Positions 1 through 5,647 of a stretch of DNA of 6,061 nucleotides are shown here, piece after piece. The notes under the pieces are model-generated. The model did not search any database. It saw nothing but the letters and a program-made list of their open reading frames with translations, and was not told the origin of the DNA. Every line of letters begins with the position of its first letter. The first letter of the stretch is position 1. Where the stretch lies: contig JALOQT010000068.1 in the NCBI GenBank assembly GCA_025453375.1, forward strand, positions 1 to 6,061. The letters run 5' to 3'. A program made the translations under genes and the position numbers. Source of the DNA: Phycisphaerales bacterium (GTDB lineage Bacteria; Planctomycetota; Phycisphaerae; Phycisphaerales; UBA1924).

Positions 1-1
1 C

Positions 2-1129
2 GGCGGGGCCAACGCCTGTTACAGCAGCTGCCAGGACTGCCACATGCCCGACCTGCCGGCGACGGGCTGCATCCCGGCGTTCAACCGTCCGATTCGAACG
101 GACTATCCGCAGCACAACTGGCAGGGCGGCAACACCTGGGCGCTCAAGGCCGTCGGCGATCTGTTCAACCCGCTGGACTCGAACCTGAGCCTGTCGTTCG
201 GCGATGAAACGCTGGATGTGGCCGGCATCGATGAATCGATCGAGCGCAACAAAGAGATGCTCCGGCGCGCCAGCGATCTGGAGGTGACGGTGCTCGGTTC
301 GCGCCTCAAGACGCGGATCATCAACGAGTCCGGCCATCGCCTGCCCGGCGGGTTCAGCGAGGGCACGCAGATGTGGATCAACGTGAAGTTCTTCAACGCG
401 TCCAACACGCTGATTGCTGAGCGCGGGGCCTATGACTCGCAGACGGCGGTGCTGACGCCGGATACGAAGGTCTATGAGGCCAAGCACGGGCTTGACGCGG
501 CGATCGCGCTGGTGGCGAACCTGCCGGTGGGACCGAGCTTCCACCTGGACTTGAACAACAAGATCTACTTTGACAATCGCATCCCGCCGCGCGGGTTCAA
601 CAACGCGAACTTCGCCAGCGTGCAAGCCGCGCCGGTGGGATACACGTATGCCGATGGCCAGCACTGGGATGACACGCTCTTTGACATCCCGGCGGGCACG
701 GCCCGGGCTGAGGTGCGGGTCTTCTATCAGACGACCAACAAGGAATACATCGAGTTCCTGCGTGACAACGCTGACAAGCCGGCGAACAACACGACGTACA
801 TCAAGCCCCCGCCCGGCAGCACTGCGACGACGCTCGGCCATGTGGTTTACGAGCAGTGGGTCAAGTGGGGCCGGTCAACGCCGGTGCAGATGGACCTGGC
901 CAACCTGCCGGCGCGTCGCTGCCCGGCGGATGTGGCGGGTTCCAATCAGTCCCTCGGGGCCGATGGGCAATTGACGGCGGATGACATCATCGTCTTCCTT
1001 GGGTGGTACTTCAGCAACAACATGCTGGCGGACCTCTCCGGGCCGAATCAGTCGCCGCCGATCGATGGCGTGCTCACGGCCGATGACATCATCGTGTTCC
1101 TCAACGGCTACTTCGCCGGGTGCCCGTAA
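2..1129 (+). CDS. Multihaem cytochrome c-like secreted protein with C-terminal GC-type dockerin domain (5' partial)
   Basis: The frame is open to the left edge, so the ATG at 44 is internal; 375 residues are visible and the TAA is at 1127-1129. The first codons encode a haem-attachment motif, CQDCH (bases 29-43), followed by MP. Numbering from the Met at 44, the section from about residue 80 to 240 carries family-like motifs: NESGHRLPGGFSEG (94-107), DNRIPPRGF (177-185) and FYQTTNKEYIEFLRDN (227-242). I associate these with the beta-rich tail of exported multihaem cytochromes in planctomycetes and proteobacteria. H24 and H98 are candidate haem ligands. Residues 293-360 form two EF-hand-like repeats bracketed by C293 and C360, each containing DG.LTADDIIVFL. 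Signal peptide and other haem motifs would lie upstream and are not visible. Likely exported and involved in periplasmic or surface electron transfer; substrate unknown. The dockerin tail is clear and the cytochrome assignment moderately sure. It is convergent with the anti-sigma gene. Confidence 0.8.
   Translation, partial: GGANACYSSCQDCHMPDLPATGCIPAFNRPIRTDYPQHNWQGGNTWALKAVGDLFNPLDSNLSLSFGDETLDVAGIDESIERNKEMLRRASDLEVTVLGSRLKTRIINESGHRLPGGFSEGTQMWINVKFFNASNTLIAERGAYDSQTAVLTPDTKVYEAKHGLDAAIALVANLPVGPSFHLDLNNKIYFDNRIPPRGFNNANFASVQAAPVGYTYADGQHWDDTLFDIPAGTARAEVRVFYQTTNKEYIEFLRDNADKPANNTTYIKPPPGSTATTLGHVVYEQWVKWGRSTPVQMDLANLPARRCPADVAGSNQSLGADGQLTADDIIVFLGWYFSNNMLADLSGPNQSPPIDGVLTADDIIVFLNGYFAGCP
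920..1126 (+). other. GC-type dockerin-like domain, two EF-hand-like repeats
   Basis: This region encodes the last ~69 residues of the cytochrome-like protein, from CPADVAG to FAGCP. Repeat 1 has DGQLTADDIIVFLGWYF and repeat 2 has DGVLTADDIIVFLNGYF, each preceded by an N-Q-S element (SNQS, PNQS). The acidic D.DG...ADD spacing resembles a calcium-binding dockerin loop, and the flanking cysteines could form a disulfide. In Phycisphaerae such tails occur at the C terminus of many exported proteins and probably act in sorting or anchoring rather than in a classical cellulosome. At the DNA level, 974-999 and 1076-1101 match at 24 of 26 positions with a 102-bp (34-codon) period, consistent with internal duplication. 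Confidence 0.8.
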
Positions 1130-1375
1130 GCGGGCCGGGCGTTGGTGACGGTTGCGGATGATGGCGGTGGTGGATCACGCTCGTGCCGTGTGTGGCGATG
1201 GGGCTGGTATCGTGGCGCGTATGGTCGCGCTCTCCCTGGCCGTGCGATCTGGCGGCGACCGTCAGACGATGGCGTCGACGCTCAAGCCGCTCCGCGGAGA
1301 TTGGCTGATCGGCAGAGACGCGCCGGGCTCGGAGCGCGGTGGCTACCCACAGTTGCATGACGCGTGTTGGGTGGT
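1130..1375. other. Non-coding gap between convergent genes
   Basis: These 246 bases separate the stop of the cytochrome-like gene from the stop of the anti-sigma gene. I find no family-like protein on either strand. There is a 10-bp perfect palindrome, CTCCGCGGAG, at 1290-1299 and a short GC stem (CGCGC at 1319-1323 with GCGCG at 1334-1338). Neither is followed by a T-tract in either direction, so I do not call an intrinsic terminator. Termination may be Rho-dependent. Confidence 0.5.
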
Positions 1376-2536
1376 TCAGCGCTGCTCGATGAGCACCGAG
1401 ACGCCGATGCGTGGGCCCCAGTTTGACGGGGCGCTGGTCCACCAGAGGATGCTTTCGGCGTCGCCAATCGGCTGCGGCGGCGTGGCGACGGGCAGCTCGA
1501 TGAACTCAGCCTTGAAGGCGGTGCCGGACAGCTCGCGACGCAGCGCGTCGAGCGCCTCAGCCGTGGCTTCGATCGAGATGTTGAACCCGACAGGGTCCAG
1601 CCGCGGCGGCAGGATGCCCACCGGCGCGACAGGGGCGGGCTGCGATGCAGCGCTCGCTGCCGCAGGCACTTTATCCGAGGCGATGATGAACTCGGGGGCG
1701 ACAAAGCGGCGCAGGTGGGCCTCAGTCAGCCCGGTGGAGGCGACGGCGTACGTCGCCAGCGTGAGCCGCTGGACGGCGATGTTGGCCAGGCGCTTGGCGG
1801 CCAGATTGTCAAGACGTGCGACGGCCTGATCGGTGTTGCGCGTCCGCACGCGGACGAGCAGCCGGCCTTCCTGCGCGAGCGCCAACGCCGTCGGGACCGA
1901 GAGGCTGGGTGGGGCAGGGTCATTCGCGTCGGCTGCCGCGATCTGCGTCGGCGATGGATCGGTCGAAACGGTGGGGCTGCCCGACGGCTCGGTGCCCTGC
2001 GCAAGCGCGGGCTGCGGCGAGGGTGAGTCGAGATCGTTGAGGTCGATCTTCGGCCGATTGAGCGGATCGTTATGGACGATCGACGGCGCGGGCTTCTTGA
2101 AACTGGTGATGAACGCCGCGCCAAGACCGACGCCGACGGCGATCGACGCCGCGGCGGCGGTGAACTTGAACCACGGACGGGCCGCCAGCGGCACCGGGCG
2201 CGGGCCGAAGGTGGAAATCGGGATGGTGTCGACCGTCGCGTCGCGCTCCTGCGTCGCCAGGCCGAGCAGCAAGTCACGCTCGGTCTGCGTCTGCAACGCG
2301 GCTTCAACGCGCGAGGCCAGATCCTGAGGAGCGCGGACGAACGTCAGGGACGACAGCTCCTCGCGATCGCTCCGCATCGCCAGCAGCAGCGAGGCCAGCG
2401 CAGGGTTGGAGGCCATGGCCGCATTGGCCGCAGCCGTGCGGTCCGCCGACAGCGGCGTGCCCTCGACCAGTGCCAGCAGTTCAGCCTCGCTGAGGGGCTG
2501 AGCGTGTGCATCGGAATGGCGAGGGGCGTTGGACAC
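1376..2536 (-). CDS. Putative transmembrane anti-sigma factor, partner of the upstream ECF sigma factor
   Basis: The 386-residue protein starts at a GTG (2536-2534), 43 bp downstream of the sigma stop, in the usual sigma/anti-sigma order. Residues 15-66 (LSEAELLALVEGTPL...NPALASLLLAMRSDREELSSL) look like the short acidic and helical sigma-binding segment of planctomycete anti-sigma proteins. There is no cysteine in the protein, so it cannot be a zinc-binding (ZAS) type. One hydrophobic segment at about 122-146 (WFKFTAAAASIAVGVGLGAAF) predicts a single membrane pass with the N terminus in the cytoplasm. A Pro/Ser/Thr-rich linker follows (about 149-212). The extracytoplasmic part contains two beta-alpha-like stretches, RLLVRVRTRNTDQAVARLDN (225-244) and GFNISIEATAEALDALRREL (317-336), which may be a degenerate repeat of a sensor fold. 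I do not recognise that domain. No Shine-Dalgarno is visible; the leader is C-rich. The role rests on gene order and architecture. Confidence 0.7.
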   Translation of the reverse strand: MSNAPRHSDAHAQPLSEAELLALVEGTPLSADRTAAANAAMASNPALASLLLAMRSDREELSSLTFVRAPQDLASRVEAALQTQTERDLLLGLATQERDATVDTIPISTFGPRPVPLAARPWFKFTAAAASIAVGVGLGAAFITSFKKPAPSIVHNDPLNRPKIDLNDLDSPSPQPALAQGTEPSGSPTVSTDPSPTQIAAADANDPAPPSLSVPTALALAQEGRLLVRVRTRNTDQAVARLDNLAAKRLANIAVQRLTLATYAVASTGLTEAHLRRFVAPEFIIASDKVPAAASAASQPAPVAPVGILPPRLDPVGFNISIEATAEALDALRRELSGTAFKAEFIELPVATPPQPIGDAESILWWTSAPSNWGPRIGVSVLIEQR

Positions 2537-2561
2537 GGGGGGCGGGTGGGGCGGAGGCGGG
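2537..2561 (+). other. G-quadruplex motif and C-rich leader between sigma and anti-sigma genes
   Basis: On the plus strand GGGGGG (2537-2542), GGG (2544-2546), GGGG (2548-2551) and GGG (2559-2561) are separated by 1, 1 and 7 nt. The motif abuts the GTG start of the anti-sigma gene at 2536. On the minus strand, which is the mRNA sense, this is a C-rich and G-poor leader with no Shine-Dalgarno. It could act as a Rho-loading or translation-control element, but nothing here shows that. Confidence 0.5.
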
Positions 2562-2579
2562 AGGCGTTGGAAAAGTCAG

Positions 2580-3347
2580 CTACGGGCGTTGGTCGGACTG
2601 CTCGGGCGGGCGTGTGAGCCGTTCATAGGCTTCACGCAGGGCGGCGCGGGCTCGGAAAAGCCGGCTCTTGACAGTGCCGACGGGCACATTCAAGACGCTG
2701 GCGATCTGCTCATACTCCAGGCCGCGCACGTCGCGGAGGATGAGCAAGGCTCGGGTTTCACCTTCCAGGGTTGAGAGCGCCTGGGCGATTTGGCCGCGAA
2801 CCTCGTCCTCTTGGACGCGTGAGGGAGGCGTTTGTTCCCGATCGGCCAGGAGGGCGGCGAAGGTGCCCGCGCCGGCGTCGTCAGGGGATTGGTTGGGTCC
2901 GCCGACCGGTGCGTCCAGCGAGGCATGGCGGCGGTGACGCTGGGCCCGCTGCCAGGAGAGGCAGACGTTCATCGTCACGCGGATCATCCAGGTCGTCAGT
3001 TTGGCGTCGCCGGCGAAGGAAGGCAGGCCCTGGATGATCTTGACGAAGGCGTCTTGCGTCAGGTCGGCGGCGATTTCTCGGGCCTTGGGGCCGGTGCCGA
3101 CCATGCGGTAGCAGACGCCGAAGAGGCGATCCTGATGGCGACGGATGAGCGATTGCCACGCCGCGGAGACCCCGGGGCCACCGGCGCGGATGGCTTCGAC
3201 GATCTGCAGATCGACGTGATCGTCGGCCGACTGCTCCGGCGCGGGCACGCGGACGGGCTCCCCTGTATTCGGCCACGGTGGGGTGGGCGTCGTGGGCGTC
3301 GTGGGCGTCGTGGGGTCGTCGGGTTGGGGTGGGTGCGACGCGAGCAT
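2580..3347 (-). CDS. RNA polymerase sigma factor, ECF (sigma-70) subfamily
   Basis: The 255-residue protein replaces the housekeeping sigma on RNA polymerase to transcribe a specific regulon. Sigma region 2 spans about residues 66-140, with DLTQDAFVKII (95-105) as the core-binding helix and TTWMIRVTMNVCLSWQRAQR (118-137) covering the -10 recognition part. Region 4 spans about 187-241, with the helix-turn-helix EYEQIASVLNVPVGTVKSRLFRARAAL (211-237, shown across the boundary of the two helices). A 45-residue linker (141-186) joins them. The first ~45 residues are an unusual low-complexity Pro/Thr extension with (PTT)3 at 12-20. The ATG at 3347 is the first start after an in-frame TGA; a GTG at residue 34 is an alternative that would remove the repeat. 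No Shine-Dalgarno is seen. The TAG is at 2582-2580. The probable anti-sigma gene follows directly. The ECF group and target promoters cannot be told from this window. Confidence 0.92.
   Translation of the reverse strand: MLASHPPQPDDPTTPTTPTTPTPPWPNTGEPVRVPAPEQSADDHVDLQIVEAIRAGGPGVSAAWQSLIRRHQDRLFGVCYRMVGTGPKAREIAADLTQDAFVKIIQGLPSFAGDAKLTTWMIRVTMNVCLSWQRAQRHRRHASLDAPVGGPNQSPDDAGAGTFAALLADREQTPPSRVQEDEVRGQIAQALSTLEGETRALLILRDVRGLEYEQIASVLNVPVGTVKSRLFRARAALREAYERLTRPPEQSDQRP
3280..3333 (+). other. Eight-tract G-quadruplex motif at the 5' end of the sigma gene
   Basis: The plus strand, which is the template strand for the sigma gene, has G-tracts of three or more at 3280-3283, 3285-3287, 3294-3296, 3303-3305, 3312-3315, 3321-3323, 3326-3329 and 3331-3333. 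Loops are 1, 6, 6, 6, 5, 2 and 1 nt, so several overlapping sets meet the usual G3+N1-7 pattern. It begins 14 bp inside the ATG at 3347 and includes the 9-bp tandem repeat. The motif is seen directly; folding is not shown. Confidence 0.6.
3285..3311 (+). repeat. Tandem 9-bp repeat inside the sigma gene
   Basis: Three perfect copies of GGGCGTCGT (3285-3293, 3294-3302, 3303-3311) are followed by a degenerate copy. On the minus strand each unit is read as CCC ACG ACG in frame, giving (Pro-Thr-Thr)3. Copy number can change by whole units without shifting the frame, so this is a plausible length-variable site in the N-terminal tail of the sigma factor. Confidence 0.9.
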
Positions 3348-3377
3348 GAAGGTGGTGCGACATCACCGCCGCACGAG

Positions 3378-3393
3378 ACACTGCGGGCAGTGT
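3378..3393. promoter_or_regulatory. Perfect 16-bp dyad over the sigma promoter, candidate operator
   Basis: ACACTGC at 3378-3384 and GCAGTGT at 3387-3393 are perfect 7-bp inverted repeats separated by GG. The symmetry covers most of the candidate -10 box (3394-3389) and the likely transcription start, which is where a repressor would block transcription. A two-base loop is too tight for a full RNA hairpin, so a DNA operator is the better reading. No cognate regulator is identified. Confidence 0.35.
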
Positions 3394-3417
3394 ATCGGTT
3401 CGACGGCGGTTGGTTCA
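3389..3417 (-). promoter_or_regulatory. Candidate promoter of the ECF sigma gene
   Basis: On the minus strand TGAACC (3417-3412) is followed by a 17-bp spacer and TACACT (3394-3389), a T-A-N-N-N-T -10 box. The -35 matches the sigma-70 consensus at only 3 of 6 positions. A second GAACC (3401-3397) lies 15 bp downstream of the first. ECF promoters often have GAAC in the -35, so self-regulation by the sigma factor is possible but unproven. Initiation would fall near 3382, giving a leader of about 35 nt. Confidence 0.35.
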
Positions 3418-3458
3418 CGCAGAAGAGGTTTGGGCGTGGTCAGGGCGCGACGGCTGGC

Positions 3459-4409
3459 TCAGCGGGCCGCGGCCGTCAGCGGGCGCGGGGCGGCGGTGGC
3501 CGGGGTGGTCAGCGTCGGCCACGTGGCGATGGCCTTCTGCAACGCCGCGATGGTGCTGGGGCTGGCTTCGGTCATCGGCAGGCGGGTGGAGCCGCCATCG
3601 CGCCCGAGGAGTTTCATCGCGGCCTTGATGGGGATCGGGTTGGTCTCGACGAACAAGGCCTTGATCAGGCCCAGCATCGAGCGGTGGATCTCCAGCGCGC
3701 GGCTCCAGTTGCCCGCGTTGCACGCGCGGCAGAGGTCGCCCGTCTCGCGCGGCAGGAGGTTGCTGATGACGCTGACAACGCCGACGCCGCCGAGTGAGGC
3801 GAAGGGGAGCGTCAGGGCATCATCGCCGCTGAGCAGTGCCAGGCCCGGGCAGCGCGCTGCGATCTCGCCGGCTGAGTCGCACGAGCCAGTGGCCTCCTTG
3901 ATGGCCTTGATGTTCGGGTGACGGGCGAGGCGTTCGACAGTCTCGGGCTGCAGCAGCGCGCCAGTGCGGCCGGGGATGTTGTAGAGGATCGTCGGGATCG
4001 CGGCGCTGTCAGCCTGGGCCATGAAGTGGCGGTAGAGGCCTTCCTGCACTGGCTTGTTGTAATACGGATTGACGCTGAGGGTCGCATCAGCGCCAAGACG
4101 GGCAGCCTCGACTTGCAGTTCGACGGCGTGGGCCGTGTTGTTGCTGCCTGTGCCGGCGACGGCGAGGATGCCCGCATCATGGGCGAAGGTGACGCCGCGC
4201 TGGATCAGTTCGTGCCACTCGGCGCTGGAAAGCGTCGGACTTTCGCCCGTGGTGCCCGCGAGAACGACGCCGGTGATCTGACCGGCGGCCTGGAACTGGA
4301 TCTGCTCGCGCAGGCGACCAAAGTCGATCGCCTTGCCGCCTTCGGTGAAGGGTGTGATGATGGCGGTGAAGGCGTTGCGGAACTGCACGGGCGGCTGAGC
4401 GATGGTCAT
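3459..4409 (-). CDS. dapA: 4-hydroxy-tetrahydrodipicolinate synthase
   Basis: This enzyme condenses pyruvate with aspartate semialdehyde in the cytoplasm, the first committed step of diaminopimelate and lysine synthesis. Numbering is from the longer possible start at 4451 (330 residues). The Schiff-base lysine is K185 in IKEATGS; the GTTGES loop (66-71), Y131, Y157 and R162 of YNIPGRTG line up with E. coli T44/T45, Y107, Y133 and R138 at a nearly constant offset. NPIPIK (271-276) is also conserved. I prefer the ATG at 4409 (316 residues) because a TACCCT box ends 5 nt before it and it adds fewer residues before the first strand. The ATG at 4451 would overlap the tsaD stop by ATGA. Neither start has a Shine-Dalgarno. 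A ~20-residue Ala/Pro/Thr tail (311-330) extends beyond the usual ~292-residue length. N-acetylneuraminate lyase is a related alternative, but the motif set favours DapA. The TGA is at 3461-3459. Confidence 0.94.
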   Translation of the reverse strand: MTIAQPPVQFRNAFTAIITPFTEGGKAIDFGRLREQIQFQAAGQITGVVLAGTTGESPTLSSAEWHELIQRGVTFAHDAGILAVAGTGSNNTAHAVELQVEAARLGADATLSVNPYYNKPVQEGLYRHFMAQADSAAIPTILYNIPGRTGALLQPETVERLARHPNIKAIKEATGSCDSAGEIAARCPGLALLSGDDALTLPFASLGGVGVVSVISNLLPRETGDLCRACNAGNWSRALEIHRSMLGLIKALFVETNPIPIKAAMKLLGRDGGSTRLPMTEASPSTIAALQKAIATWPTLTTPATAAPRPLTAAAR

Positions 4410-4414
4410 GGCGG

Positions 4415-4420
4415 AGGGTA
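4415..4420 (-). promoter_or_regulatory. Candidate -10 box for a leaderless dapA transcript
   Basis: TACCCT on the minus strand ends exactly 5 nt before the ATG at 4409, and the stretch from box to start reads TACCCTCCGCCATG. A CTGGCA at 4444-4439, 18 bp upstream, matches 4 of 6 bases of the -35 consensus. It sits between the tsaD stop and the preferred dapA start. The same arrangement is found at rpiA. Confidence 0.4.
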
Positions 4421-4447
4421 TCGGCCGCTCGGGCTGACTGCCAGCAT

Positions 4448-5617
4448 TCATGCCAAACCGGTTGTCGGGATGGCTGGAAAGGTCAGGCCGTCGCCGGGCC
4501 AGGTGGGCAGGTGGGTGTCGAGGATCGCGCCGGCCAGGCCGGCGATCATCGCGGCGTTGTCGACGCAGAGGCTCATGGCCGGGAGGCGTAGGGCGATGTT
4601 TCGTGCGGTGGCCAGGTCGGTCAGTTCGCGGCGGAGGCGTGAGTTGGCGCTGACGCCGCCGCCGACGAGGATGGCGCGATATGGGCCGTGGCGGTCGAGC
4701 ACGCGGGCGAGTTTGAGGGTGATGGCTTTGCAGGCGGCGCGCTGAAAACTCGCGGCCAGGTCGGCGGGGGCGGGCGGCGTATGGGGCGGGCGAAGGTCGG
4801 TGCGGGCGTGCGGCACGCCGCGGAGGGCGTAGAGCGCGGCGGTCTTGAGCCCGCTGAAGGAGAAGTCCAGCGAGTCGGGGCTGAGGCGCGAGATGGGAAA
4901 GTCCACGGCCAGGTCGTTGCCTGGCTGGCCATCAGGGCCGCCCTGGGCGGCGAGTTTGTCGACCAGCGGGCCGCCTGGGAAGCCGAGGTTAAGCATGTTG
5001 GCGACTTTGTCATAGGCTTCGCCGATGGCGTCGTCGATGGTGCCGCCGAGGCGATGCAGACGCGTGGGGCTTTGCATGTGATACATCGACGTGTGCCCGC
5101 CGCTGACGACGAGGCCGACGGCGGGGAAGAGCGAGGCGAGGTTGTCGGCTTGGGTGGAGGCGGAGTCGCTGGTGGTGCGCATCAGGCCGGCGAACAGATG
5201 GGCCTGGACATGATCGACCGCGACGCACGGCACGCCGAGGCTCCAGGCCAGAGCCTTGGCCGCCGAGACACCCACCAGCAGCGAGCCGATGAGGCCCGGG
5301 CGGTTGCCGACGGCGATGGCGTGCAGGTCCGTCAGTGCGATGCCCGCATCGGCCACGGCCTGGCGGATGATCGGCGTGATGCGTTCGGCGTGGGCTCGGC
5401 TGGCGATCTCGGGGACGACGCCGCGATACTCCGCGTGCAGATCGTGCTGGCTGGCGATGACGTTAGATCGCACGGTGCGGCCATGGACGACGCTGGCACC
5501 GGTCTCGTCGCAACTGGTCTCCAGTGCGAGGATGAGGCGGTCGGACGGGATGGCTGGGGTGGCGTGGGCGGGCACTGGCGGAAGTATTGTGGGCCCGATG
5601 CGGCTGAGCGTGGGCAT
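4448..5617 (-). CDS. tsaD: tRNA N6-adenosine threonylcarbamoyltransferase
   Basis: TsaD transfers the threonylcarbamoyl group from threonylcarbamoyl-AMP to A37 of tRNAs that read ANN codons. It acts with TsaB and TsaE, which are not in this window. The 389-residue product has the ASKHA-fold motifs in order: LETSCDETG (32-40), the metal-binding HVQAH (H136 and H140), VSGGHTSM (171-178), GGTIDDAIGEAYDKVA (191-206), DFSFSGLKTA (251-260), GGGVSANSRLR (319-329) and CVDNAAMIAG (351-360), where D353 is the third metal ligand. E. coli TsaD starts only a few residues before ETSCDET, whereas this frame has ~30 there. A GTG at 5575 (residue 15) is therefore a credible start, supported by AATACT ending 7 nt upstream. 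The CVDN motif differs slightly from the common CTDN. The gene is divergent from rpiA and its TGA is at 4450-4448. Confidence 0.95.
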   Translation of the reverse strand: MPTLSRIGPTILPPVPAHATPAIPSDRLILALETSCDETGASVVHGRTVRSNVIASQHDLHAEYRGVVPEIASRAHAERITPIIRQAVADAGIALTDLHAIAVGNRPGLIGSLLVGVSAAKALAWSLGVPCVAVDHVQAHLFAGLMRTTSDSASTQADNLASLFPAVGLVVSGGHTSMYHMQSPTRLHRLGGTIDDAIGEAYDKVANMLNLGFPGGPLVDKLAAQGGPDGQPGNDLAVDFPISRLSPDSLDFSFSGLKTAALYALRGVPHARTDLRPPHTPPAPADLAASFQRAACKAITLKLARVLDRHGPYRAILVGGGVSANSRLRRELTDLATARNIALRLPAMSLCVDNAAMIAGLAGAILDTHLPTWPGDGLTFPAIPTTGLA

Positions 5618-5630
5618 CGGGCGGGCTGGG
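5547..5630 (+). other. Two G-quadruplex motifs around the tsaD start
   Basis: On the plus strand one motif has G-tracts at 5547-5549, 5556-5559, 5566-5568 and 5570-5572 (loops 6, 6, 1). The second has tracts at 5612-5614, 5619-5621, 5623-5625 and 5628-5630 (loops 4, 1, 2). They flank both candidate tsaD starts, and the second lies 6 bp upstream of the rpiA -10 box. Both fit the G3+N1-7 pattern. Confidence 0.5.
5583..5588 (-). promoter_or_regulatory. Candidate -10 box for a shorter tsaD start
   Basis: AATACT on the minus strand (4 of 6 bases of TATAAT, with A2 and T6 kept) ends 7 nt before the GTG at 5575. This would give a leaderless tsaD mRNA starting at residue 15 of the longest frame. No good -35 is visible, and leaderless GTG starts are less common than ATG, so the call is tentative. 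Confidence 0.25.
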
Positions 5631-5636
5631 CGTCGC

Positions 5637-5642
5637 TATCCT
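5637..5642 (+). promoter_or_regulatory. Candidate -10 box for a leaderless rpiA transcript
   Basis: TATCCT ends 5 nt before the rpiA ATG, reading TATCCTCGGCCATG, which differs from the dapA site at only two positions. The predicted start point is at or very near the A of the ATG. No convincing -35 hexamer is seen at 16-18 bp. Confidence 0.4.
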
Positions 5643-5647
5643 CGGCC

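Noticed and set aside
44..46. ATG at 44 as the start of the first gene
   Set aside because: The same frame is open to the left edge and encodes a CXXCH haem motif immediately before this codon, so the gene begins outside the window.
974..1101. Two 26-bp near-identical repeats as a mobile-element or CRISPR-like signature
   Set aside because: They are in-frame copies of the dockerin-like EF-hand repeat, so protein repetition explains them; there are only two copies.
1290..1338. Palindrome CTCCGCGGAG and a nearby GC stem as a bidirectional terminator
   Set aside because: The stems are short and no T-tract follows on either strand; such palindromes are common at this GC content.
1152..1829. Open frame of 225 codons on the plus strand
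   Set aside because: It is largely antisense to the anti-sigma gene, shows no recognisable family motif, and is expected by chance in GC-rich DNA.
3465..3474. Palindrome GGCCGCGGCC near the end of dapA
   Set aside because: It lies within the coding sequence for the Ala/Arg-rich tail, has no loop or T-tract, and is explained by GC-rich codons.
2832..3797. Open frame of 321 codons on the plus strand
   Set aside because: It runs antisense across the sigma gene and the end of dapA, is Arg/Gly-rich low-complexity, and has no motif. The minus-strand genes explain the region.
4448..4451. ATGA overlap as proof of tsaD-dapA translational coupling
   Set aside because: There is no Shine-Dalgarno, the longer start adds an atypical N terminus, and a better-supported ATG at 4409 follows a TACCCT box. 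Coupling is possible but not supported.
3918..4745. Open frame of 275 codons on the plus strand
   Set aside because: It is antisense to the catalytic part of dapA and the end of tsaD, both firmly identified by motifs.
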